Shown here one piece after another: positions 49,575 through 60,644 of a stretch of 64,000 bases of DNA (positions within the stretch are counted from its first letter, which is position 1; the number at the start of each line of letters is the position of its first letter). The translations under genes and the position numbers were made by a program. Source of the DNA: Atopsyche davidsoni (taxonomy: Eukaryota > Arthropoda > Insecta > Trichoptera > Hydrobiosidae); NCBI GenBank assembly GCA_022113835.1, contig JAILWY010000008.1, positions 7,878,501-7,942,500 on the forward strand, given 5' to 3'. Under the pieces are notes generated by a model that saw only the letters and a program-made list of their open reading frames with translations, was not told where the DNA came from and did no database searches.

Positions 49575-50100
49575 CAGTGGTCCCCAACTCTATGCCCGCG
49601 GGCACCATGGCGCCCGCCGACCATTTTACGTGTGCCCGCCGCTGTGCGACCACGATAAAAAATTGTTTAGTTTTACGATAAAATGTTATGAGAAAAATTA
49701 GTATTTAGTAATAAAACAGAGAAATATAAGCGAAAATAATGATATCGTAATAATTGTTTCCAGAAAATCATAAAAGTAAAAATAAGCTTGTTGAAAAAGC
49801 ATGGGGGCTGATATCTTTGGTGGGTCCATTTTAGAGATTACTTGATAATTTTAGTAAATATTTTGCGAAAAATCTACTGCACCAATAGAAAAAAATTAAA
49901 TTCTTAAAATTAGATACATTCCTTTTTCAACAGATATTTTTTTTTATTTCTTATAAATTTATTTTTAATGTGATAAATATGTGTTTTCTCATGTCTTGTG
50001 TTTTTATAATATATGATAAATATGTATAAATAAATGGTGCCCGCCGCCCGACTGGCATTCTAGAATGTGCTCACGGGTGCAAAAAGGTTGGGGCTCCCTG
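49575..50100. mobile_element. Non-autonomous hAT element with perfect 8-bp TSD
   Basis: It starts CAGTGGTCCCCAACTCTATG. Its other end, read inversely, starts CAGGGAGCCCCAACCTTTTT. Both are typical hAT termini. Target duplications GCCTAAAG (49567-49574 and 50101-50108) are perfect. The GC-rich subterminal parts contain repeated GCCCGCCG motifs. The AT-rich centre is related to the fragments at 25540 and 63930. There is no transposase. Confidence 0.92.
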
Positions 50101-50159
50101 GCCTAAAGCAAAAACCTTTTAAGTCAATAAACAAAATACAACACCAACCGAATATCAAA

Positions 50160-51440
50160 AAGCAGAAACAAGCCGTGGTGTCGTGTGTTCGACTTTGGCC
50201 TGAAAAAACTCGCTGTCATTGCGGCAGGCTGTAAGGACACGTTTACAAAATACAGCCTATTCCCGGCTGGAGGATATGGAGCCTGCGAGAGGTCGTTAGT
50301 CGCCCACCCCCGCCGCTTCAGGAGGGGCTGTTTTCAGGCTTCAGAATTTTAAAAAGTCACCGCGCCGGTGCTGGCTCGCCCGTTATTGTTCCTTTTGTGG
50401 TAATGACCGCTGCCTTCTCTAGTTTCTGAGCATTTTTAAAGCTTCGCTGAAGCTTGGAATTATTGCAGTATTTTTTGGAAGCAGTGGAATTTTAAAAATT
50501 TTAAAAATTTCTTACTCACGTACATATTAAATAGTGAGAAATCTCAATTTTTAAAATATTTAAAAAAATTTAACAAATTATTTTCATGACTTTAACAGGC
50601 ACAAATATTCAATTATACATAAAAAAAGGTTTGTTATTTCAAGTAGTTATTTTACTGTTTGCGTAATGCTGAAACATTCTATTCCAAGTGCTTATTTGCG
50701 CCAAAGATAAATCTTCGCCGAAATTTTCAATTAATATAAAAGTTTTCGCCAATAAATAACGCCTTATCTTTCAATGATATTTTATATAAACAAAAGAGAT
50801 AAATGAAACGTGTATTCCGCGATGACAGTTAATTTATCGCTATTGACCTGATAGTTTAAAACTGTACACGGCTCACTCGTATTCAAAACGAATTATGTTA
50901 ATTGCGTGCTCGCAACTTCCAGCCTCATCCTCGAATTCTCTAGGCCATAACGCTCGGAACAAAGTACTCGGCGATAAATTAATTTTAAAATAAATCCGAA
51001 AGGCGAGCACGCAGCACGCTCACAACTTGAAGTGCGATATATTCATACCGGCTAAATGATATTTATGCTCTAACCGGGGATTTACTACCTACCTCCATAC
51101 ATTACCGATCCTCCCGGGGCCCCGCGGCCGCTTGCCGGAGGCTCCTCGGGGTATACTTTCAACTCTGGAAGCTTCTAATGCGCCCTAAAGACGCGGGGGC
51201 AAAAAGCTCCCGTCCGCAGAGCCTCGTTAGGGGCGGAAAAATGGACACTAATACAGCCTTCCCGGCCGACCCTCGCCGCGGCCGTCTGGCCCGACCTGAC
51301 CTCTGCGCGGTTTTGTGATTACGAACTCTTAAATATTTATCGCTCTGCCTAAATACGAGAGAAACTGCTGTCTGTGCGGGTCGACCTGAGCTGTAGTTGC
51401 CTTTCCGAGTACACGCAGGTTGAGTGAGAAATGGGCTATC
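50160..51440. other. Largest GC-rich island, candidate regulatory region
   Basis: A block of about 1.3 kb. Within it 50160-50420 and 51040-51430 are strongly GC-rich (for example GGGGCCCCGCGGCCGC near 51116). The part between holds motifs such as TGACAGTTAAT and CGATAAATTAATTTT. No coding frame with a domain is seen and no part repeats in the window. It could be a CpG-rich promoter or conserved enhancer block. Confidence 0.35.
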
Positions 51441-51449
51441 TTCCTGAAT

Positions 51450-51898
51450 TTGGAGAAACGTTGAAATATGTACGCCGTTTTCTACGAAAAACCTAAATTG
51501 ATAAAAGTAAAACGTGTCTTGTCCTCACTCTGGCAAGACCCTCCGTCAAAAAAAACGTTACATAATAATAAAAAAAAAACTAAAAGTAATACCTCCATTA
51601 GTATTTTTATATCAAAGAAACGTTGGTTTGATTTTTAATGTGTTGGCAAAATTAACGGCGTTAAAAAATATACGTTGAAACTACCAATTTTTTTTTTTAT
51701 AAAAAATATTATATTGGGATTCCACTTGGTACTTTCTGCCTAGAACTAATAATTTAGTAACATTTATTTTGACAAGTTTATTTTGCAATATTTTTTGCTT
51801 TCAAATATGACTTAACTTCAGAAAACCACCTTTAAAGTTAGTATAAATAATACAAAGTATATATCCAGCTCTAGTGTTTTTTTCTGCCTTTTAATGTG
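51450..51898. other. AT-rich spacer
   Basis: No feature is recognised. Confidence 0.35.
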
Positions 51899-51910
51899 GA
51901 TGTAAATAAT

Positions 51911-52379
51911 TACTAATATGATGAGGCACATTAGTTCATATATAGAAGATGATTTAAAGAAACTCTCAGAAAAATATCATCGTGATTTGTGTGGGATTCG
52001 AATCCACATCTCCTGGCTTACACGGCCGGTGTACGAATCCTTGTACTAACGAATCACTTCCGTTTATCGAGAATTTTTAACAGTCATATTCTACATATGA
52101 ATCAATGTGCCCAAGCCAATCAATATTTGGTGATTTGCAAGCACTGGACTTTTTGAACAAAGTAACAAGTGAAGCGATTTTAGTCTCATCTGGACATTAT
52201 TTTTAAAATCTATTGATTTAACCAAGACGCGCACCTCATATTTATGTATATTTTTCTGAGAGTTTCTTTAAGTCATCTTCTATATATGAACTAATGTGCC
52301 TAATCATATTAGTAATAATATAATAAACCCGTAATGGGTAATAAATACGCATCTGATTGACTAAACCGTAATAGACATA
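51911..52379 (+). mobile_element. Foldback/tRNA-like element, most complete copy (copy E)
   Basis: Perfect 12-bp direct repeats GATGTAAATAAT (51899-51910 and 52380-52391) bound a 469-bp element. In order it has a left arm (51911-51970), a tRNA-like unit on the minus strand (51983-52055), a diverged internal copy of the arm (about 52085-52115, 'catattctacatatgaatcaatgtgcc'), a unique segment, an inverted right arm (52255-52318) and a 61-bp tail (52319-52379). The arms and tail recur in the other family copies. There is no poly(A) and no protein. The element combines a Pol III-type core, as in SINEs, with long inverted arms, as in foldback elements. Confidence 0.88.
51983..52055 (-). tRNA. tRNA-like module (repeat-borne), full cloverleaf
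   Basis: The 73-nt minus-strand unit folds as acceptor GATTCGT/ACAAATC (one C-A mismatch), D arm GTAC-AAGGATTC-GTAC, anticodon arm CCGGC-CGTGTAA-GCCAG (one mismatch), variable loop GAGAT, T arm GTGGA-TTCGAAT-CCCAC (one mismatch) and discriminator A. The anticodon position reads TGT (Thr), but position 33 is G, not U, so decoding is doubtful. The A box is TAGTACAAGGA. A T5 run 8 nt after the 3' end could stop Pol III. It is best seen as the SINE-type core of its mobile element. Confidence 0.55.
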
Positions 52380-52479
52380 GATGTAAATAATATTTATAAA
52401 ATATATAGTAAAAATGGCTGCTTCGTCTATATAAGAACCCGTGAACTCGCGATCGGAATGCAAATGTGGTATCCACTGG

Positions 52480-52690
52480 ACCGTGGGGTCTTAAGTTCAA
52501 GTGCGGTTGAGAGCCTCGGCAAATTTCACGGAAAGTGTAATGAGCGATGATGCGATCGCGCTCTCCCCCGACCGCCGCGTTGTCACGGAGAATAGTTTGT
52601 TCAGCGGGGGAGAGTGGGGTGATGAATTCTTGCTACAACTTCAAAGTTTGATGGATTTGTGGCCGGGAGAAACTTAATAGCCATAAAAAC
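52480..52690. other. GC-rich island with a 10-bp inverted pair
   Basis: CTCTCCCCCG (52561-52570) and CGGGGGAGAG (52605-52614) are exact inverses around a CpG-rich spacer. The block also holds GCGATCGCGC and ends near AGCCATAAA (posterior-Hox-like). It is unique in the window and a candidate regulatory element. Confidence 0.3.
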
Positions 52691-52850
52691 AATCATACAT
52701 CACATGTATTTTTGGATACGTGGATGTATTAGCGTTCTATCAAATATTTTTTCTGCTCAGAAATAAATATGTAAAAGTGATTATTTCTAATTAAGCAATT
52801 AACATGTAAAATATGATGAATATTTTTTCAAACCATTAGAAATCAAAAAA

Positions 52851-52854
52851 TATA

Positions 52855-52918
<64 letters not shown>
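52851..52918. repeat. (TA)n microsatellite
   Basis: About 60 bp of nearly pure TA at the edge of foldback copy F. Confidence 0.95.
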
Positions 52919-52919
<1 letters not shown>

Positions 52920-53216
52920 ATTTACGGATTGGTCAATCAGATGCGTATTTATTACCCATTACGGGTTTATTATATTATTACTAATATAATTAGTAAATAT
53001 TGATTGGCCTGGGCACATTGATTCATATGTAGAGTATGACATATGATAAAAATTCTCGATAAACGGAAGTGATTCGTTAGTACAAGGGTTCGTACAGTTA
53101 TGTAAACCAGGAGATGTGGGTTCAAATCCCACACAAATCACGATGATATTTTTCTGAGAGTTTCTTTAAATCATCTTCTATATATGAACTAATGTGCCTA
53201 ATCATATTAGTAATAA
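52915..53216 (-). mobile_element. Foldback/tRNA-like element, deletion copy (copy F)
   Basis: From the left it holds the family tail, only the tip of one arm (TTATTACTAATATAATTAG), then directly the diverged internal arm 'gggcacattgattcatatgtagag'. Next come the tRNA-like unit on the + strand and a complete arm (about 53153-53216). Compared with copy E, most of one arm and the unique segment are missing. A TSD cannot be judged because the left flank is a TA microsatellite. Confidence 0.8.
53071..53140 (+). tRNA. tRNA-like module (repeat-borne), 3-nt shorter
   Basis: It has the same order as the unit at 51983-52055, with A box TAGTACAAGGG, B box GGTTCAAATCC and a perfect T arm GTGGG-TTCAAAT-CCCAC. 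The anticodon arm has lost 3 nt (GTTATGTAAACCAG), so the cloverleaf is broken. The acceptor GATTCGT/ACAAATC and D arm GTAC/GTAC are kept. A T5 run follows (53149-53153). Confidence 0.5.
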
Positions 53217-53219
53217 TTT

Positions 53220-54060
53220 ATATATTGTTAAGTCAAAATATTTGATTAATAAATAATTTTCATAATATCTGACTTTTAATGAAATACTTTTAAGTTACTT
53301 AATGTTTTACAGTCTTTGTAAATATAATATTTTTTATTATTCTTATTATATTTGCTAGATTGTTAGCTCTCTTCTAGATCTGTCTAGTTAATGATGTAAG
53401 TTTCCGATCAGTTATCTCTGCTTCGTTTGATAGGCTCCTAAGCGTATATCGAGCCTATCACTTTGTTCAGCTTTTATTAGTAACACTGACTTAGTGAGGC
53501 TTAGAGTTAAATACTTGATTAAGAAAATGGAGCTTGTCTAAATGTAAATGGCTTTATTCTGACTTTACCAAATACCGATAATGACTATGGCTATATTAAG
53601 CATTGAATTCGTGTCTGGTTACGGTCATGTTTATATAAAATTTTGCTAAACATTATCGCAGTTGTATCACCATTCGCATTTTTATAACGATGTCTTTATG
53701 AAATGGATACTCGCGTATTTTGCAGTATTGAAAATGTTTCAGTAACATTATGCTTGTAAAAACTTTGACATCTTGTTCTGACAAAAAGTTGAAAAAATCC
53801 CATAAATGAACAGTTAAATATAATTTAAAAAAAAATACTATTAATATTTAACAGAGCATGCAATCTTCATAATCATTTTTCTTTTAATGATTGCTTCATT
53901 TAATGTGGACTTTCTGTAAAAGTGCGAAAATATAATTAAAGAGTCTGTTGAAATAACCATTTTAATTTTTTTTAATAAATTTAGAAATACTTTTTAAACG
54001 AAATTATAAAAGTTGTGAGTTCATTAATTAACTATAATTTTTATTTATGTTTGAAACACA
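53220..54060. other. AT-rich DNA, no gene seen
   Basis: Nothing recognised. Confidence 0.4.
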
Positions 54061-54064
54061 GAAC

Positions 54065-54340
54065 AGTTCAATTTCAGTATTGATTGAAAATACCCAAGCA
54101 AGCTTCGCAAGCCGCCGATTCATACACAGATCAACACCTTTCATGGACTGAAAGTATATTTCAGTACAGATGCAAGCACGAGTACACTGCTATATAATCA
54201 AAGATCAAAGCTGCTTTGGAATAACACAATAACAAAAAAAAACACTCCGAAAACCCGCAGTGTTTACACCCGAGAACATCGTAAACCGGGAGCTTCATGC
54301 CTTAATACAGCGGAGCTTTCAATTGGGCCGTTGATTCCCT
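54065..54340. other. Mixed-composition island
   Basis: A less AT-rich block with CpG-containing motifs (CCGAAAACCCGCAG, ACCGGGAGC). It is adjacent to a 67-codon + strand frame at 54341-54544 without a domain. The role is unknown. Confidence 0.25.
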
Positions 54341-54619
54341 TTGATAGTACATAAAAAAATCTGTACAAAGTCCCTCGCACTTGTGTTTGTTTATTGGTAC
54401 AAACCTCGGCCTAACTACCGACAGAGACGGCAACAGCCTGCTCTGCTCACTCAACAGGCGATTAAGCTTCCGATTGCAAGGGCTTTGGTTTGCCTCGAAG
54501 CCCTACGTTTATTACAAAACAGTTTCAGAGCAGGATTAGCGTAGAATTAAAAAAAAAAAATTGGTTATAATTCAGATACATCAACTGTAACAAAAAATAT
54601 ATATGAGGCCACATAAAAC

Positions 54620-54836
54620 GGTACTTGTTTTTTATCCGACCACCAAAAAACTTGTACCTCAACCTTTTTTTTTTAACCTAACCTAACCTAACCCAACGAA
54701 TCGAGCTGTCATGGAAATCTGCAATGAACGAAATAAACGCCACAACGGGACTCATCGTCATATGATAGATTCTTATTTCTGCGAGTACATACATATACAT
54801 TAAAAAAATTTGGTGGTCGGATAAAAAACAAGTACC
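54620..54836 (+). mobile_element. hAT-type MITE with perfect 8-bp TSD, carrying TTAGG units
   Basis: It has the same termini as 32690-32878 (GGTACTTGTTTTTTATCCG and its inverse) and perfect TSDs CATAAAAC (54612-54619 and 54837-54844). Inside, at 54676-54692, lie three CCTAA units, the insect telomere repeat TTAGG on the other strand, after a T run. The interior is nearly the same as the first copy's in opposite orientation, so the family was active recently. Confidence 0.95.
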
Positions 54837-54849
54837 CATAAAACAGTCA

Positions 54850-57800
54850 TTAAAACTAAAATTGGGTCACAATTAAGATGTCGTGTTGAATTTTATATAA
54901 AATATATGTTAAGTGTGTTCTTAGCTGCTAAAAACATTTGTTGCAAATTATTCAATTAAAGTATATTTTACAATTTCTCTTATTGAAAATAAATCTGTCA
55001 TTTTATTTAATATAATTTTTTTTAAATTTTTGTAGCACTAGCGTCAGAGTGAAATATTTCACTTTACAAAAACTATTCATAATAAGCATCTGATGTGTTT
55101 TAACATTTTTTTGAATGCTTAGCCGCGTTTATTTGTGTCTTATGTTTGGGCTATGGTTCTAGTGATTTTTCAGGAGTACAGTTTATCTTGTTATTATTTA
55201 TATTTATTAAAAATGTAAACACATATTTTTATACATATAATATATGCTGGCGTATAGTGTGATATTTGTATTTGGTTATATTAACACTATACAATGAAAT
55301 TGTATAAATATAAACCCATGGTGTATATACTTGGTATCGATGTGGTATAATATTAGCGAAGCCACGTAATTCACACTGTATATCATGCATCTAAGTTAGA
55401 AACAATGTTTTGTTATAATTATAGTGTTCTTACACTGGAGATATACTTAGAATTTACTATCTTGATCGTATGTATGCACTTGTGTTTATTTTTGCTTAGC
55501 AAAAGACGGCTGGGATGTTCACTTAAGCTAGTAGCAAAAGATACATGATGCTCACATATTTTATTAAGCATTTTAAATAAGTGAATATCAATTCTTCAAT
55601 AGAAAAAATCTTTTGAATATTGCATACAATCAGATTAAAAAAATATTTAGTTTGTATCTTAAACACAAGTAGTTTATACGATTTCTGTTTTAAAGCATCT
55701 GTTATTGTCTGTGTACATTAAATATATTAAACCCTAAATTAATCTAATCACATCTTATTAACAGCGTCTTATAAATCAGTTTTATATAATATAATATACA
55801 TACATGTTTTCACTCTTGCAAACAGTCAGATCTAAAAACTATAGTTTGCAAACTTTATTAAAAAAGTTTATGGAATACCCGTTCTTAATTAGCTGTTAGT
55901 GTTTGTGTAGAGACTATTGTGTCCAATAATTACATCGAGCCCTAAATAAATAGCTAAAATGATAATACAGGGCAATTGCTAAATAAAACCCTTCACTGCG
56001 TTAACAAGGGCTTGTGTACAAATAGTAGCTTGTTTCATTACGACCCCTACAGATTTGAGTTTACAGATCAATACTGGTGACCTTACTTTACTTACTATGA
56101 AAGATTTCACTTATTATTATATGTAATACTGAATTTTCAAAGAAATCATTGAAATGTTGTTGATGTAGAAAACCACTATGCCTTTAATACTCATATATAG
56201 CAATAAATGGTATTTTTTTCAAAATCTTACCCTGGCTTATTTCTATATTAAAAAATAAATGGACTTCTTTGATATTCTTGGCCGTCTTAAATATTACATA
56301 ATAATTTAATATTACTCAGAATTCCCACAGGAAACGTCAATTAAGAGTTTCTGAAAAAATGAAAGGACTCATCAAAATGAGTTTTGCCAATTTAAAATTT
56401 CCACCAATGCAAAAAAAAACATCAAATTAAATTTCATCTGACGCTCCAAACGTTCAATGTTTTTATAATCAATATGGATTTATTTGATACAGTTGAAGAA
56501 TCTTAAGATCGGATGATTTGACCATTTAAATGTTGGACTTATGGAAAGATGGAACCCTAAAGGTTATGGGGTTGTGAACTTTTTTCAGGAAATTAAAAAA
56601 AATAATATCCAGAAAAAGTATTCAACAATATTCTATTTCAGTTTTAGTTGAGAATTCGATATCAAAATAAATTATTCGTGTATTTTGAATTCAAAGCTGT
56701 TTTTCCAAATACATTTCTAGAAATGAGATTAGGTATTATTTTTTTTATTTATGTCATAAAATATACAAAAAAAGAATAATACTTCCTGCAGTACTTAAGA
56801 CGAGATGAACTTTAAGAAAACCCAACAGGGTCTTAAAAGAGATCCAAAAAATACTTGTGGCGCTATGAAAAATGTTGATATATAAAAAGTATTCTCGTAT
56901 CAATGCTATTAAGCAAATGTACAAAGAAAAATTTCAATTGAATAATACAGATTAACTTTTAAATAAATCCTTTTCAGTATGCAGTTCGTTCGTTCGGAAA
57001 TCGTATGCATGAATATAGTCGTATTTAGTACAGACCCGACATTTCAGTCCCCAAATGGTATCGTAACTCAAAAATTATATAAGCAGAACTTGCCCAGTGA
57101 TATGTAAGTTATATAGGAAATTGGCTTCCATTAATATAGCGAAGCACTACTTACAATCATATATACATCTGTACAGGACAGTTGTTCACAAACTTAGGTC
57201 CGCGTATTCAAACACAAACTAGTAAGTTTTAAATAAAAAATAATGTCACTATACATTAGTCGAGTGCAGTGATTACAATATGAACAAAAATTTTTTAGAC
57301 TATTTCGAAAAAATTATATTTTTCAGTTCAAAATTGAATAAAATACTAATATATATGTCCCCAAAGAATATATTGAATTATTTGTTCAGTGATAAGCAAA
57401 CTAGCTTGCTGACCTACATGAAAAAACCAGCAAATTTTTAAATAAAATGATATATCAGATCTACTGTTGTTGTAATATAAAGTCAGTATAATCAATGTTA
57501 TTATTATTTAATTAAAAATTATTTTATTTCTTCAGTTAAGTGCCACTGGATTTAAGATTCAGTATACGAAGATTAAGTTAAGCTCGCAACGCGATATTGC
57601 CAAATGGAGACGGCGAGCCGAATTTTAAATCCAAATTTGAAGCTGCATTTACATCTCTGAAAGTAAAATTTAAAGTCAGTATTTCAAAATCTCGTTAAGT
57701 GATTTGAAAAACTGTCATATTATAATTTAGAAGTGCATTAAAAGTTTGACGTGAAATGAAAAGCTCTTAAATGTATTTTGAAAATTCTTGCTTTGAAGTA

Positions 57801-58760
57801 CATTAAATAAAATCTTATTTGCGATAGAAAGAAGCCTCTAAGATTGAATTATTTTAAAGTTTTTATAATGGTCCAGATAAAAAGGGTGCCATAGGTTATA
57901 GCTTAATAATCAATTAATTTTTATAACTAACGGTAAAAAATTAGTAATTAAAACAAGATATGGTAAGTGCTTTCATTTTATTAAAAAAAATTCGAGCCAA
58001 TATTCAACAAACCCCTGAAAAAGTTCAAACATTCTATTTTAAATTAATTTGGTTGTATCATATTCTTTCAGGATTTAGTTGATTAATGACAAATATTGAA
58101 TATTTTTAATAAATACGCAATTTTTACTTGTTCAAGATAATTGTTTCAACAGAACAAATAATTTTCTGAAAATTCCATTAAAATAATACTTTTGATGAAA
58201 TTGAATCGTAAAATTTATTCAAACCTCACATAGAAGGCAAAAAATCTATGTCATTACTTTTTTTTTCAATAGGCTTTTCAATTACTAAATTAGTTCTACT
58301 TCGTAGCTATACAAAGATATTCAAACATGTTTACTTTGCTTGGGACACAAAAAATTTGAATTGAAAGAGGTAAATTAGGATCAATAATTCCATTTACAAT
58401 AAATATATATTTGGGTCAATAGAAAATAAGCCACCATCAATTGATAATTTTGAAATAATTTTAAAACGTCAAGCTATTTTCAGTGATTTAAAATTTTTTT
58501 AACACTGAGTGATAATACGGAAAAAAATATTTTTTTCTAGTATTCCTGAAGTAACAATAAATCTATAAGGACTTATAAAAGTTGTGATTTGATAAATAAT
58601 TATATTTATATTATATTTTCTACCCAAGGCATATCAAATTATAAACACGGCTTTGCGTTATATGCCTAAAGTGTTTCATAAAGATTATGCTGAAGAAAAA
58701 ATATTTCAGGTAAAAATACAATACTGAGGCGGCAGGGGAGACGAGTAAAATGATATTAGT
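54850..58760. other. Long AT-rich stretch, no gene seen
   Basis: About 3.9 kb with no recognised repeat or domain. A less AT-rich patch is at 57540-57660. Confidence 0.4.
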
Positions 58761-58762
58761 GT

Positions 58763-58806
58763 TTCCTTACCCTCGAGAGAAATACAATATTTCTCGAGGG
58801 AAGGTA
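58763..58806. repeat. Near-perfect hairpin around CTCGAG
   Basis: CCCTCGAGAGAAATA (58770-58784) pairs with TATTTCTCGAGGG (58788-58800) around CAA, with one bulged G. Pairing extends outward with CCTT/AAGG after one more bulge. Confidence 0.85.
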
Positions 58807-58809
58807 TTA

Positions 58810-59505
58810 TTAATTTCCTGTTATCTGTTTTTGATTATCAATATGTTTCCTAATAGACATTAGAGTGCTAATTAAAAGTTCTGTCTATGTAGATTCTTGC
58901 AAATACATAAGTTTGTATTACGTATATACCACAGTACAGCATTGAGTATACAGGTATTACATGTAGTTTTAACACTGTACAACGTATATAAAACTTAATC
59001 ATATTATAATTATCGACATAAGCATACTTACTTATGAAATTATTATTTTAATGGCTACTTATATATTGTAAATTTACATATTTTTAAAATCACTACTGGT
59101 GACGCGTTTAAATTTTCAAAAACAAAGTAACATGTAAATATTTTCTTTTGATTAAAAATATTTACAAAAATCTTTAAATATTAACGAAACGAAGTAATTG
59201 TGCAGTGATTCACGATACGAAAAATAATTCCCGAAAAATTGGTATTTTCGAACATAAAGTTAATTTTTGTGTTGTTATAAAAAATCCCTCGACAGAATTT
59301 TTTATATAAAAAAATATCTAAATACTACAAAGGACTGTTTTTTTTAGTATTTTTAAGAACAAAAGAGCCTCTGAAATATTTCAGGTAATCGGGATTCCAT
59401 TATCGTGTTCATAGCTTTGGCGAAACAATAAATATTCATAATACAGCTTTGAGCTTAGTGTATTCATTGGGCTATTTTCAATCATCGTAGGTTGAATAAA
59501 TTACG
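58810..59505. other. AT-rich DNA, no gene seen
   Basis: Nothing recognised. Confidence 0.4.
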
Positions 59506-59508
59506 TCT

Positions 59509-59509
<1 letters not shown>

Positions 59510-59595
<86 letters not shown>

Positions 59596-59625
59596 ATATA
59601 TATATTTATATATATATATATATTC
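59510..59625. repeat. Long (TA)n microsatellite with a TG interruption
   Basis: Roughly 75 bp of pure TA, a short TGTGTG patch, then more TA. Frames of Tyr-Ile repeats on both strands are artefacts of it. Confidence 0.97.
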
Positions 59626-59639
59626 TCTGACAAGTAAAG

Positions 59640-59890
59640 AACAATCTTTCACACACCGCACACTCAGTTTCTTTGTGGCCCAGGTTCGGGCTAGTTCGGG
59701 CTCCTTCGGGATTTGATTCGTAAATCCCCGGCAAGTTATCTCGTCTCTTCCTGCCACAGAGGGACAGAGTGACAAACTGTATCCGGCGTGGCTGATTTAT
59801 GGAGACCTGGCATTATCTATCCCACCCTATTATCCATGCCCGCTCGCCATCCAACCCCGGCTCTGTACAGTCATTTGTTATAACATTACC
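59640..59890. other. GC-richer island
   Basis: Mixed composition with the short reiteration TTCGGGCTAGTTCGGGCTCC (59686-59705). It is unique in the window and a candidate conserved element; no domain is seen. Confidence 0.3.
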
Positions 59891-59899
59891 TATCACAGG

Positions 59900-60590
59900 T
59901 GATATTGGAACAGTACCCGTACCTGTTCACACAAACAATGACATAATCATATTTATATTTAAATTTATAAACAAGCCACTTTTAATTATTTGCTTATATT
60001 TAACACCGAAGGTCTGACCCTAGCGCAGTGTCGAAAATACCAATTGAGAAGACTCTGTATACAAAAAATCACCACCTTTATTTTTTAAAAAAAATTATAA
60101 ATAAATACTCAATTAGAACGAAGAAAAATATTGTGCCGAGTTCTTTAAAATTGATTCTTCAAAAAAGCTTAAATGTTTCTTGATAGAGAAAATGTAATAT
60201 AATAAAATTTTATGTTGAAAAGAACTTGAACATGCTCTTGTGATGTTATTTTCTTCACTCATAAGCCTTTTACTCAATCAGAAAATATAGCCTTTTATTT
60301 AATATTTTCGAATTTAAATGAAAGCTGCTTATGAATCTACTTATATAAAGATTTTTTCTCGTAAATATTTTCAAACGACGATTAATACAAATATATTAAT
60401 AAATATATATAAACCATATAAATTTTCTTTAATTTGCTGGTATAAATTTTTTTCATGATTGATTAATAAATTTTATTATAAATTAATGATGAATATAATT
60501 ATTTTTCATATTTCATTCTTTCATCTTTATCCTGAGACAGTTTTGTTACATTTAATTAACCAATTGAAATTAATTTGATTTATTTTTTTA
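59900..60590. other. AT-rich DNA, no gene seen
   Basis: Leads into a pyrimidine tract at 60578-60589. No repeat is recognised. Confidence 0.4.
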
Positions 60591-60593
60591 CAG

Positions 60594-60637
60594 GTGAGTC
60601 CAGTTTAATAGAGAATGTGAAAAGTCTTCATTCATTG
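60594..60637 (+). CDS. Candidate 44-nt exon or recursive splice site
   Basis: A pyrimidine tract and TTACAG (acceptor AG at 60592-60593) are followed at once by GTGAGT, then 44 nt later by a donor-like GTAAGA (60638-60643). Between them one frame is open and reads ESSLIENVKSLHSL. The acceptor-donor junction CAG|GTGAGT also fits the consensus of zero-length recursive splice sites known from long insect introns. I do not recognise the peptide, and a 44-nt window open in one frame can occur by chance. Confidence 0.25.
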
Positions 60638-60644
60638 GTAAGAA

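Noticed and set aside
52959..53141. 60-codon minus-strand frame starting MICVGFEPTSPGLHN
   Set aside because: It is the antisense of the tRNA-like unit; GFEPTS-type peptides are a well-known artefact of reading tRNA T arms backwards.
59482..59775. Frames of 74-97 codons rich in Tyr-Ile on both strands
   Set aside because: They simply translate the TA microsatellite at 59510-59625.
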